A stretch of DNA of 64,000 nucleotides, taken from JBEKTW01 sp049515655. GTDB taxonomy: Bacteria > Bacteroidota > Ignavibacteria > UBA10030 > SZUA-254. Every line of letters begins with the position of its first letter. The stretch's first letter is position 1. The stretch spans positions 372,001 to 436,000 of the forward strand of contig JBEKTW010000001.1 of the NCBI GenBank assembly GCA_049515655.1, in the 5' to 3' direction. A program made the position numbers and the translations under genes. This document shows, one piece after another, positions 1-7,280 of this stretch. The notes beneath the pieces are model-generated. The model was not told the DNA's origin, did not search any database, and saw only the letters and a list, made by a program, of their open reading frames with translations.

Positions 1-204
1 CTGAGCGAAGTCGAAGGATCTGGTCGGGATCTGAACCGAGCATACCGCTGCCGACCTTTAGATGCCGATCAGAAGTGAGCGCCTTGCCGCCATCCCGCTT
101 CGCGGGACATATCGGCAAGACGCTGGGAGTTTCAGGACAGCCTCAATACAAGAGGGGGTGGAGCGTCGACGACACGATTTCGAACTGACGCACTGCGGGA
201 TGTT
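1..204. other. No gene recognised at left edge
   Basis: I see no supportable gene here. A short perfect hairpin (TCCCGC-TTC-GCGGGA, 93-107) is present. The open frame at 62-277 on the plus strand overruns the promoter of the next gene and has no recognisable protein character. Confidence 0.5.
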
Positions 205-233
205 TTGCTTCCTTCCGAAAAAACTTGTATTTT
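205..233 (+). promoter_or_regulatory. Sigma70-like promoter of the small basic gene
   Basis: TTGCTT (205-210), a 17-bp spacer and TATTTT (228-233). The predicted transcription start, around 240, lies about 30 bases before the ATG at 270. It matches nine other boxes in this window with the same spacing. Confidence 0.6.
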
Positions 234-269
234 CCTTCCATAATCAGTCATCAATCATCGAAAGCCGTT

Positions 270-374
270 ATGAATAAAAAGACAATGAACGTTCAGAAGA
301 AGCACCATAAGAAGACCAAGAAGATCAAGGCCAAAAGGCGGGCCTTGTATGCGGCAAAGAAACAGCCGGCATAA
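270..374 (+). CDS. 34-residue Lys-rich protein, function unknown
   Basis: I do not recognise this protein. It has 34 residues, of which 12 are Lys and 2 Arg, with a HHKK core and no acidic residue, so it should bind nucleic acid or ribosomes if expressed; that is inference from composition only. The case for a real gene is its setting: a promoter 36 bases upstream (205-233) and a hairpin plus T-run 10 bases after the stop codon (385-413), which together make a neat monocistronic unit. The Shine-Dalgarno sequence is weak (GAAAG). It is followed by the folP operon, which starts 170 bases later. It could be a small ribosomal or nucleoid peptide, or a chance ORF inside a small RNA. Confidence 0.5.
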   Translation: MNKKTMNVQKKHHKKTKKIKAKRRALYAAKKQPA

Positions 375-384
375 CGCTCTGATT

Positions 385-413
385 GGTATTCCACACTCCG
401 GGATACCTGTTTT
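385..413 (+). terminator. Intrinsic terminator after the small basic gene
   Basis: The stem is GGTATTCC (385-392) with GGGATACC (400-407), one G-T wobble, a 7-base loop, then TGTTTT. It is placed directly after the 34-codon ORF. Confidence 0.55.
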
Positions 414-546
414 CGCAGGCCGCTCAACGATCACATGTTCGCCGATTCTCCGTTTCTCCCCTTCGTTTGTTATGGCGGCCATGCCGCGAGCCTCTGACAG
501 AGGGAGAAAAGAAATATAAGGTTTGTGACGATTCCGGAAGATGCAG

Positions 547-1395
547 ATGAACGTCATAGTGAAACCATACATATTCGGTCCGGTCACGTACGATCTTTTT
601 GCAAGAACCTACATCATGGGCGTTCTCAATGTAACGCCGGACTCGTTTTCGGATGGGGGAATGTACTACGATTCAGAAAGGGCGGTCAGACGGGGATTGG
701 AAATGGTTGAGGAAGGAGCCGATTTCATCGACGTCGGCGGCGAGTCGAGCCGGCCCGGCACTGAGCCAATCTCGACCGACGAGGAACTCCGGAGAGTGAT
801 TCCCGTGATCGAGCGGCTGGCAAAGTCCGTTGATATTCCTATCTCCATCGACACATATAAATCCGCGGTGGCTGTGCACGGGCTGGACGCCGGCGCTGCC
901 ATCGTCAACGACATCAGCGGGTTGCATTTCGATGGGGAGCTCGCCGGAGTTGTCGCCAAACGGAATGCTTCCATCATTCTCATGCATATCAAAGGAACAC
1001 CGCGGACCATGCAGCAAAATCCGACGTATGAAAATGTCATCGACGAGATATGTTCGTATCTCCAGGAAGGAATCCGGTCGGCTCAAGAGGCGGGAATCGT
1101 ACAAATCATCGTCGACCCGGGAATTGGATTCGGCAAAACACTCGGCCATAATTTGACGATTCTTCGGAAGCTTCGAGAGTTTCGGCGGTTTGGCATACCC
1201 GTGATGGTCGGCCCTTCGCGAAAATCATTCATCGGCGCGATTCTTGACCTGCCCGTCGGTGAGCGCGTCGAAGGAACGCTCGCAGCGCTCGCAGTGGCAG
1301 TCATGAACGGAGCGAACGTCGTCCGTGTGCACGATGTCAAAGAAATGAAGCGTGCTGCGAAGGTTGTCGACGCACTTATGCGAAGTGAATCCTGA
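547..1395 (+). CDS. folP: Dihydropteroate synthase
   Basis: Makes 7,8-dihydropteroate from 6-hydroxymethyl-7,8-dihydropterin diphosphate and p-aminobenzoate in cytoplasmic folate synthesis. The sequence has the family hallmarks: IMGVLNVTPDSFSDGG near the N-terminus, GADFIDVGGESSRPG, the VNDISG segment, a DPGIGFGKT stretch and VGPSRKSFIG. The length (about 282 residues) is normal for FolP. Two ATGs are available, at 541 and 547; I chose 547 because the GGAAG at 536-540 is then about 6 bases upstream, whereas it abuts 541. The stop codon overlaps the start of cdaA (ATGA at 1395), so the two are translationally coupled; folP-cdaA pairing is common in Bacteroidota. First gene of a folP-cdaA-pcm-miaA operon. 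Confidence 0.96.
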   Translation: MNVIVKPYIFGPVTYDLFARTYIMGVLNVTPDSFSDGGMYYDSERAVRRGLEMVEEGADFIDVGGESSRPGTEPISTDEELRRVIPVIERLAKSVDIPISIDTYKSAVAVHGLDAGAAIVNDISGLHFDGELAGVVAKRNASIILMHIKGTPRTMQQNPTYENVIDEICSYLQEGIRSAQEAGIVQIIVDPGIGFGKTLGHNLTILRKLREFRRFGIPVMVGPSRKSFIGAILDLPVGERVEGTLAALAVAVMNGANVVRVHDVKEMKRAAKVVDALMRSES

Positions 1396-2216
1396 TGAAC
1401 GTTGAACTGTTCCATATCGGATTTCTCGCCGTCACGCTCGTCGACCTCATCGACGTGGCCCTGGTTTCCTTTATCTTCTACAAATTGTACACTGTGATGC
1501 GGGGGACGATTGCGGCTCAGATTTTTGTGGGGCTCGTGCTCATTATTGCTTTCTCGTTCCTTGCGCAGGCGCTGAACCTCAAAGCGATGGGGTGGATTCT
1601 CCGGACGCTCACGGATATTTGGGTCATAGCTTTTATCGTTTTGTTCCAGCCGGAGCTTCGCCGGCTCCTCATTCTCATCGGGCGCAACCCGATCGTCAGG
1701 ATGTTCTTCCGCGTTGACGTTGAAGAGGCGATTGAAGAAATCGCCGCCACGGCATTCGAGCTCGCCCGGAAACACCACGGTATGCTGGTGGTGATCGTTC
1801 GTACAACAGGATTGCGCACATTGGTTGAGACCGGCGCTCAACTCCAGGCCCGGATCAGCAGGGCCTTGCTCATCTCGATATTCAATCCACGCGCGCCTCT
1901 CCACGACGGGGCGGTCGTTGTGCATGACCGGACAATAGAAGCCGCGCGGGTGACCCTGCCGCTCTCTCAAACGGCAACGATCGGCGATGTCGTCCTTGGA
2001 ATGCGTCACCGTGCGGCGCTCGGAATCTCGGAGCAGGCGGACGTCGTCGTCGTGGTGGTGTCGCAGGAAACCGGGACCGTTTCGATCGCCGACAACGGCG
2101 TGCTGATTCGGGGACTTTCGTCACAGGAATTGAGGCGAGAGCTGCGTTCCCGGCTGTCCAGCACCCAGGATGGCTCAATGAAATCCATCTGGAGTGTATT
2201 GAAAACGCATGAGTAA
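1395..2216 (+). CDS. cdaA: Diadenylate cyclase CdaA (c-di-AMP synthase)
   Basis: Condenses two ATP into the second messenger c-di-AMP at the inner membrane. There are three hydrophobic segments in the first 90 residues (about 8-30, 38-57 and 73-95), then a DisA_N catalytic domain with the DGA motif at residues 171-173 and the RHR motif at 204-206. The length, 273 residues, is typical. The start codon overlaps the folP stop, so it is translationally coupled. In other bacteria c-di-AMP controls potassium transport and cell-wall homeostasis; no c-di-AMP phosphodiesterase or target gene is seen in this window. Confidence 0.95.
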   Translation: MNVELFHIGFLAVTLVDLIDVALVSFIFYKLYTVMRGTIAAQIFVGLVLIIAFSFLAQALNLKAMGWILRTLTDIWVIAFIVLFQPELRRLLILIGRNPIVRMFFRVDVEEAIEEIAATAFELARKHHGMLVVIVRTTGLRTLVETGAQLQARISRALLISIFNPRAPLHDGAVVVHDRTIEAARVTLPLSQTATIGDVVLGMRHRAALGISEQADVVVVVVSQETGTVSIADNGVLIRGLSSQELRRELRSRLSSTQDGSMKSIWSVLKTHE

Positions 2217-2244
2217 CCTGCGCATCCCGTAATTCACATTCGAC

Positions 2245-2913
2245 ATGCAGAAGCCACATTTGCGAGCGTCGTCCGCACGAGTGAACGCTGAACGTGAGGA
2301 GATGATTCAACTGCTGCGGGAACGATGCATCCTCGATGAGCGATTGCTGGAGGCCATGGCCGCCATCGACCGCAGGTTGTTCGTCAGCGAGCCGTTTGCC
2401 AATCGGGCATACGATGACTGTGCTCTTCCAATTGGATTCTCACAAACAATTTCCCAGCCGTATACCGTAGCCTGCATGACGGAATGTCTGGAAGTGAGAC
2501 CAAACAACAAGGTTCTCGAAATCGGGACGGGGTCGGGATATCAAGCCGCAATTCTCGCCGAAATGGGGGCGCGGGTATTTACGATCGAACGTCACCTCGG
2601 GCTGCTCACCGAGGCCCGGGCGAGATTCGAGAAACTCGGCTATGACATCGCTTCGAAGGGCGGCGACGGAACCATCGGTTGGAAGGAATTCGCTCCTTTT
2701 GACGGCATCATTGTCACCGCCGGCGCGCCGGAGGCGCCGGAACCACTCCTCCAACAGCTTGCGGAAGGCGGTGTGATGGTAATTCCGATCGGAGATTTGG
2801 ACTTGCAGAATCTTCACGTCATCCGCCGGGTGAATGACCGCTATGAACAACGGGAAATGGGAGGATTCAAATTTGTTCCTCTCATTGGCAAAAAAGGCTG
2901 GAAGTCCCTCTGA
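2245..2913 (+). CDS. pcm: Protein-L-isoaspartate O-methyltransferase
   Basis: Methylates abnormal isoaspartyl residues with S-adenosylmethionine so that damaged proteins can be repaired. Family signatures are the N-terminal helix pair with AIDRRLFVSEP, then DCALPIGFSQTISQPY, and the SAM-binding loop VLEIGTGSGYQAA around residue 93. At 222 residues it is normal for PCM. The ATG at 2245 has no clear Shine-Dalgarno sequence; an in-frame ATG at 2302 (MIQLL) is an alternative. It lies 28 bases after cdaA and 23 before miaA, so is probably part of the same operon. Confidence 0.94.
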   Translation: MQKPHLRASSARVNAEREEMIQLLRERCILDERLLEAMAAIDRRLFVSEPFANRAYDDCALPIGFSQTISQPYTVACMTECLEVRPNNKVLEIGTGSGYQAAILAEMGARVFTIERHLGLLTEARARFEKLGYDIASKGGDGTIGWKEFAPFDGIIVTAGAPEAPEPLLQQLAEGGVMVIPIGDLDLQNLHVIRRVNDRYEQREMGGFKFVPLIGKKGWKSL

Positions 2914-2936
2914 CAAGGGGGTCGCCGGTATGGGGT

Positions 2937-3899
2937 ATGAGTAATCCGGATAACTCACATCTCATTTCGCAAGGGAAAAGGGACGTTCTCGTCCTCGTCG
3001 GGCCCACCGCTTCAGGCAAAACTCCCGTCTCACTTTTTCTCGCACGGCAGCTCAATGCGGAAATTATCTCTGCAGACTCCCGTCAGGTCTATCGGTACAT
3101 GGATATTGGAACTGCCAAGCCGAAGTCCGAGGAGTTGAATCTCGTACCACATCATTTTGTGGACGAGCTGTTGCCCGACCGGGAATTCAATGCGGGCGAA
3201 TTCGGTAAGCGTGGGCGTGCAGTGATCGAGGATATTTTCTCGCGGAAAAAAGTCCCGCTCGTGGTAGGTGGTTCAGGATTATACGTGCAGTCGCTCGTGG
3301 ATGGATTTTTTGAAGGTCCGCCGGCAGACAAGACTCTACGGAAAACCCTGGTCGAGCGGTTGAACGCAGAAGGGGCCGAAGCGCTCCTCATCGACCTGAA
3401 GCGAGTCGACCCTGTCGCTGCATCGGGAATGCTGCCGAGCAACAAAAGGAGGATCGTCCGCGCCCTTGAAGTGTACCAACTGACAGGGATGCCGATTTCA
3501 AAACTTCACGAAGCGCAAATCGAAATCAGTTTCACATCTTGCCTTGTCGGCTTGCAGTGGGAGAGAAGGACGCTCTACGAGCGTATTAACGAGAGGGTCG
3601 ACCGGATGGTGGAACAGGGTTTGCTGGATGAGGTGCGACGGTTGCAGGGCCTTGGCTATTCTCCCAAATTGAACTCCCTGCAAACTGTTGGATACAAGGA
3701 GGCTTTTGAGAACATCGAAGGCAAGATTACCCATCAGCGGATGGTCGAGCTAATCAAACAGAACACGCGAAGATTTGCCAAACGTCAGCTAACATGGTTC
3801 CGAGGGGATAATCGCATCCGTTGGTTTGAGGTGAAGGGAGAGGATGACTTTCCGGAGGTTGCAGATGGGATCTGCCGGTTTTTCCTCGGGGATTTATGA
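2937..3899 (+). CDS. miaA: tRNA dimethylallyltransferase
   Basis: Transfers a dimethylallyl group to N6 of A37 in tRNAs that read codons starting with U. It has the P-loop GPTASGKT (residues 22-29), the SADSRQVYRYMDIGTAKP segment and the VGGSGLYVQSLVDG motif, all diagnostic of MiaA. The length of 320 residues is normal. It is the last gene of the folP operon. The related A37-modifying enzyme MtaB is encoded far away, at 26381. Confidence 0.96.
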   Translation: MSNPDNSHLISQGKRDVLVLVGPTASGKTPVSLFLARQLNAEIISADSRQVYRYMDIGTAKPKSEELNLVPHHFVDELLPDREFNAGEFGKRGRAVIEDIFSRKKVPLVVGGSGLYVQSLVDGFFEGPPADKTLRKTLVERLNAEGAEALLIDLKRVDPVAASGMLPSNKRRIVRALEVYQLTGMPISKLHEAQIEISFTSCLVGLQWERRTLYERINERVDRMVEQGLLDEVRRLQGLGYSPKLNSLQTVGYKEAFENIEGKITHQRMVELIKQNTRRFAKRQLTWFRGDNRIRWFEVKGEDDFPEVADGICRFFLGDL

Positions 3900-4096
3900 T
3901 TTCCGCATTCATTTTCGTATCTGTTGGCGGTTCGAATAGCCTTCGGCGGGTTAGTTTGGAAACTTTTCAAGTTGTTCCCTGAGGTGTACTCTCACTTGGC
4001 GGCCGGCGAGCTGCACAGCGCGGTAAAACAGGATCAGCCTTCCTCTGAACTGCCTTTGCCACCTTGCCATTTTGCCAAAATCTTGTACATCCCCCC
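3900..4096. other. Intergenic, nothing recognised
   Basis: No gene, tRNA or strong terminator is seen between miaA and the promoter at 4097. A small GC-rich hairpin-like stretch occurs around 3990-4025. Confidence 0.5.
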
Positions 4097-4125
4097 TTGA
4101 CTCAAGGCCACAAATTCGTTACCTT
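4097..4125 (+). promoter_or_regulatory. Promoter upstream of the kinase mini-ORF array
   Basis: TTGACT (4097-4102), a 17-bp spacer, TACCTT (4120-4125). Transcription would begin near 4131, before all three mini-ORFs, so the kinase gene at 4689 would have a leader of about 550 bases containing them. Confidence 0.6.
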
Positions 4126-4241
4126 GTCCACGACAATGACTTGGGGCGAATCATGAAGTTATCACATCTTCCAGCGCCCAAACCAGAGTACCGGCTCGTG
4201 TTGCAGTATATAGCACAGTGGGTCTTGTGCTTGAGGATGGT

Positions 4242-4376
4242 ATGATCGGAAGCACGATCTTTCATTACACTATACTTGAAAAAATTGGTGAAGGCGGTCC
4301 GACTACGTACCGCCGGTGGCGATACTTCGTCGGATTGGGCCTGCCCGCCGAAACACATCTACATTATGTAAACTGA
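4242..4376 (+). pseudogene. Kinase 5'-end mini-ORF, copy 1
   Basis: A 44-codon ORF. The first 19 codons closely match the start of the full kinase at 4689 (MIGSTIxHYxILEKIGEGG); the frame then runs into a palindromic repeat (4298-4334) and stops at 4374-4376. The break falls at the glycine loop (GEGG), so no kinase can be made. The stop is one base before the next ATG (TGAGATG), a spacing that would allow coupled translation. It could be the scar of a deleted kinase gene or a retained leader peptide. Confidence 0.7.
4298..4334. repeat. REP-like hairpin, copy 1
   Basis: A 37-base imperfect palindrome: arms TCCGACTACGTACCGCC and its near reverse complement around a 3-base loop (GGT). It sits immediately after the GEGG codons of mini-ORF 1. 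The same element recurs at 4434. Confidence 0.8.
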
Positions 4377-4377
4377 G

Positions 4378-4494
4378 ATGATCGGAAGCACTATCTCTCA
4401 TTACACCATACTTGAAAAAATTGGTGAAGGCGGTCCGACTACGTACCGCCAGTGGCAGTACTTCGTCGGATTGGGCCTGCCCGCCGAAGCATAG
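4378..4494 (+). pseudogene. Kinase 5'-end mini-ORF, copy 2
   Basis: A 38-codon ORF starting one base after the stop of copy 1. Its first 19 codons match both copy 1 and the intact kinase, and the following tail matches copy 1 almost base for base, including the hairpin at 4434-4470 and the GLGLPAE codons, before ending in TAG. Copies 1 and 2 are clearly a tandem duplication of about 136 bases; the flanking bases between them differ. Confidence 0.7.
4434..4470. repeat. REP-like hairpin, copy 2
   Basis: Same 37-base element as 4298-4334, with loop AGT and a one-base shift in the 3' arm. Confidence 0.8.
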
Positions 4495-4514
4495 CCTTCA
4501 TTGTACGGTGACTT

Positions 4515-4685
4515 ATGATTGGAACCACGGTTTCACATTACAAGATCTTCGAAAAACTCGGTGAGGGCGTCCCGACTGCGCTTCAAAAGAAGAAGCTACG
4601 TCGGGCGGGACCTGTCCGCCGATTTATCCGCCGTAGTTCCGCTGTGCGGAACGCAGGCGGAAACATTTCTCTTGTTCTCCGGTGA
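4515..4685 (+). pseudogene. Kinase 5'-end mini-ORF, copy 3
   Basis: A 56-codon ORF more diverged from the intact kinase (MIGTTVSHYKIFEKLGEGV) and joined to a different palindromic tail. It stops at 4683-4685, three bases before the kinase ATG. The tail encodes an Arg-rich run purely because it is a nested hairpin (4627-4661). Divergence in both head and tail suggests that this copy is older than copies 1 and 2, or came from another kinase paralogue. Confidence 0.65.
4627..4661. repeat. Nested palindromic repeat
   Basis: Outer stem TCCGCC/GGCGGA (4627-4632 with 4656-4661) and inner stem GTTCCGC/GCGGAAC (4636-4642 with 4646-4652) around a 3-base loop. Both stems are perfect. It lies in the tail of mini-ORF copy 3. 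Confidence 0.75.
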
Positions 4686-4688
4686 CCT

Positions 4689-7187
4689 ATGATCGGAAGC
4701 ACTATCTCTCATTACAAGATACTCGAGAAAATAGGTGAAGGCGGAATGGGAGTTGTTTATCGTGCCCACGACACCAAACTCGATCGTGACGTTGCGCTGA
4801 AGTTCCTCCCGCACTACCTCACGAGCGATCCAACCGAGAAAGAACGCTTCAACCACGAAGCTCGTGCTGCTGCTGCATTAACACACTCCAACATAGCTGT
4901 CGTCCACGAAATCGGTGAGCACGAAGGTCAGATCTTCATTGCTATGGAGTATGTGGAAGGTCAAACATTACGCGATCTTGTAGGGGCGATTCATGAATCG
5001 CCCCTACCGGTGAAAAAAATCCTCGACATTGCCATACAGGTGTGTGAAGGACTTGCAGCAGCGCATGAGAAGGGCATTGTCCATCGCGACATCAAATCAG
5101 ACAACATCATAGTCACACGCAAGGGACAGGCCAAGATTACAGACTTCGGGCTTGCCAAGCTCAGGGGTGCCACCAAGTTGACCAAGACCGGTTCAACGTT
5201 GGGAACTGCAGCATACATGTCTCCGGAGCAAGCACAGGGAGAAGATGTCGATCATCGATCGGATATTTTCAGTTTCGGTGTCGTGCTGTACGAGCTTCTA
5301 ACTGGAAAACTGCCATTCAGAGGTGAGCACCAGGCGGCATTGATGTATTCGATAATGAACGAAGATCCCCAGCCCGTAGCGAGGTTCAATGAGAAGGTGA
5401 CACCGGAGATTGAGCACATTGTGACAAAAACCCTTGCGAAGGACAAAGAAGAGCGATATCAGCATGCAGACGATTTGCTGGCAGACTTGCGGCATGAGCG
5501 CAAAAAACTCGAGTATGCAAAGGCGGGATATGCAACGGCAACCATTCCGCCTGCCGCAGCCGCTCCGGTTCCCAAACGTCCGTCGAGGGTCATTGTTCCC
5601 GGTGCTGTGGCGGTGGTTTTGATTGCCGTTCTCTGCATCTATCTTTTCTATCCCAGGTCAACGCCGGCTCCTGGAAAAGGCAAGTCCATTGCCGTACTTC
5701 CGTTCAAGAATATCAGCGACAATAAGGAGGATGAGTTCTTCAGCGACGGCCTCACGGAAGATATCATCACCCAGCTTTCGAAGATTCAGGATATGGACAA
5801 AGTCATCGCCCGCACGTCGGTCATGCAGTACAAAGGAGCGAACAAAAGCATCCGCGAGATCGGGAAAGAGCTTGATGTGGCGACCGTTCTCGAGGGGAGC
5901 GTGCGCCGCGCCGGCAGCAAACTCCGGGTTGTCGCGCAGCTGATAGACGCATCGAACGAAGGACATCTCTGGGCCGAAACTTACGACAGGGAGATGACAG
6001 ATGTGTTTGCAATCCAGAGTGATGTGGCTCAACAGATTGCGGCGGCGTTGAAAGTGAAACTGACTCAAAACGAAAAATCGCGAATTGAGCACCAGCCGAC
6101 AAAAAGCATTACAGCGTACGAATATTACCTGAAGGGCCGTGAGTATTACTACCAGTACACAGATGATGGTCGTTATAATGCCATTAAGATGTTCAACGAG
6201 GCACTTCAGATTGATTCCAACTACGCTCTTGCGTATGCTGGTTTGAGCGATACGTATGGTTACCTCGGCAATCTCGACACGACCTTCTTGCTAAGTAGTA
6301 AGGCGATAGCGCTGGATCCACAATTACCTGAGGCACATAAAGCAAAAGGAAACGCATTTGGTTGGCATGGTCGGATTCACAAAGCAATAGAGGAATACCA
6401 GAAGGCGATCGAGTTGAATCCGAACTATTCAATTGCCACAACGGCTCTTGGGAATGACCTACGCTATTTGGGAGAAGTTGCGGAGGCGTACAAATGGCAC
6501 AAGAAGGCAATACAACTGGAGCCTACGCGAGGTTTTCTCTACTCAAATCCCGCATATGATTTTCTAAATCTCCTGATGGACGAGAAAGCAGAGTATTATT
6601 TCAGGAAAGCTGCGGAAATCACACCCGACTTTCTGGGGTCTTATGAAGGTTTGAGACAGTTGTACCTGCAACAAAGAAGGTTTGACAGAGTAATTGCGAT
6701 TACTGATACGATACTGCAACGTTCTCCCAAAGATACCGGGTTGGTGTATGAAAATTACTTTTACATGGATAGCGTTCGGAAAGCTTTGAAGTACTATGAA
6801 CAGACGGAAGGGCGGGACACAATGACTCCGCCGACGCTTCTCTGCTACTGTTACTGGAAGCTGGGCATGAAGGAACAAGCGGATGAGATGCTTAGTCGTC
6901 TGGAGAAATGGGCAACTTCGCAATTAAAAGAGGGGAATGAGTCGGTTGATATTCCCATAGGACTAGCCTGGTGTGCAGCTCTCCGCGATCAAAAAGATGA
7001 AGCATTCAGGTGGCTCGAGAAAGCAAACGAAGGGGCAGGTTTTCAGTATTATCGAATGATGACATATCCTCACTGGAAAAATCTTCAGAACGATGAGCGG
7101 TTCCCGAAGATACTGGGGCAAATGAAAGCAAAGATCGATGAGCAGCGGAAACTTGTTGAAGAAATGGAGAAGGCGGAGAATCAATGA
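4689..7187 (+). CDS. Ser/Thr protein kinase with TolB-like and TPR domains
   Basis: A membrane-anchored kinase of 832 residues. The kinase domain is at about 9-270: glycine loop GEGGMG (16-21), ATP-binding Lys38 (VALK), catalytic HRD at 132-134, DFG at 152-154, and SPEQ/HRSDIFSFG in the C-lobe, so all key residues are intact. A single hydrophobic segment follows (about 303-323), then a domain starting KSIAVLPFKNIS of the TolB/FlgO-like type often found with adenylate cyclases and kinases, then TPR-like repeats to the end. The sensing half would be periplasmic if the hydrophobic segment spans the membrane. A perfect 28-bp palindrome (4980-5007) is read in frame at residues 98-107. Substrates cannot be inferred. 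Three truncated copies of its 5' end lie just upstream. Next gene is a metallo-hydrolase on the same strand. Confidence 0.92.
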   Translation: MIGSTISHYKILEKIGEGGMGVVYRAHDTKLDRDVALKFLPHYLTSDPTEKERFNHEARAAAALTHSNIAVVHEIGEHEGQIFIAMEYVEGQTLRDLVGAIHESPLPVKKILDIAIQVCEGLAAAHEKGIVHRDIKSDNIIVTRKGQAKITDFGLAKLRGATKLTKTGSTLGTAAYMSPEQAQGEDVDHRSDIFSFGVVLYELLTGKLPFRGEHQAALMYSIMNEDPQPVARFNEKVTPEIEHIVTKTLAKDKEERYQHADDLLADLRHERKKLEYAKAGYATATIPPAAAAPVPKRPSRVIVPGAVAVVLIAVLCIYLFYPRSTPAPGKGKSIAVLPFKNISDNKEDEFFSDGLTEDIITQLSKIQDMDKVIARTSVMQYKGANKSIREIGKELDVATVLEGSVRRAGSKLRVVAQLIDASNEGHLWAETYDREMTDVFAIQSDVAQQIAAALKVKLTQNEKSRIEHQPTKSITAYEYYLKGREYYYQYTDDGRYNAIKMFNEALQIDSNYALAYAGLSDTYGYLGNLDTTFLLSSKAIALDPQLPEAHKAKGNAFGWHGRIHKAIEEYQKAIELNPNYSIATTALGNDLRYLGEVAEAYKWHKKAIQLEPTRGFLYSNPAYDFLNLLMDEKAEYYFRKAAEITPDFLGSYEGLRQLYLQQRRFDRVIAITDTILQRSPKDTGLVYENYFYMDSVRKALKYYEQTEGRDTMTPPTLLCYCYWKLGMKEQADEMLSRLEKWATSQLKEGNESVDIPIGLAWCAALRDQKDEAFRWLEKANEGAGFQYYRMMTYPHWKNLQNDERFPKILGQMKAKIDEQRKLVEEMEKAENQ
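4980..5007. repeat. Perfect 28-bp palindrome inside the kinase gene
   Basis: Half-site GTAGGGGCGATTCA followed by its exact reverse complement. It reads in frame as VGAIHESPL between the helix following the hinge (TLRDL) and the PVKK segment of the N-lobe/C-lobe boundary, without breaking the kinase. Such palindromes normally lie between genes. Confidence 0.9.
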
Positions 7188-7280
7188 TCGGCCAGACGAT
7201 CTGGTAGTTCCGGGAGGTCGACTGAGGGTGCGGCTCTGCCTTTGTCGGTACAACACTCGGCGACGATGTTAAGAAATAAT

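Noticed and set aside
62..277. 71-residue plus-strand ORF at the left edge
   Set aside because: It overruns the promoter at 205-233 and the start of the Lys-rich gene region, and has no Shine-Dalgarno sequence or protein character.
1083..2009. Long minus-strand ORF opposite folP/cdaA
   Set aside because: A shadow of high-GC third positions in two well-identified genes; no start signal or domain.
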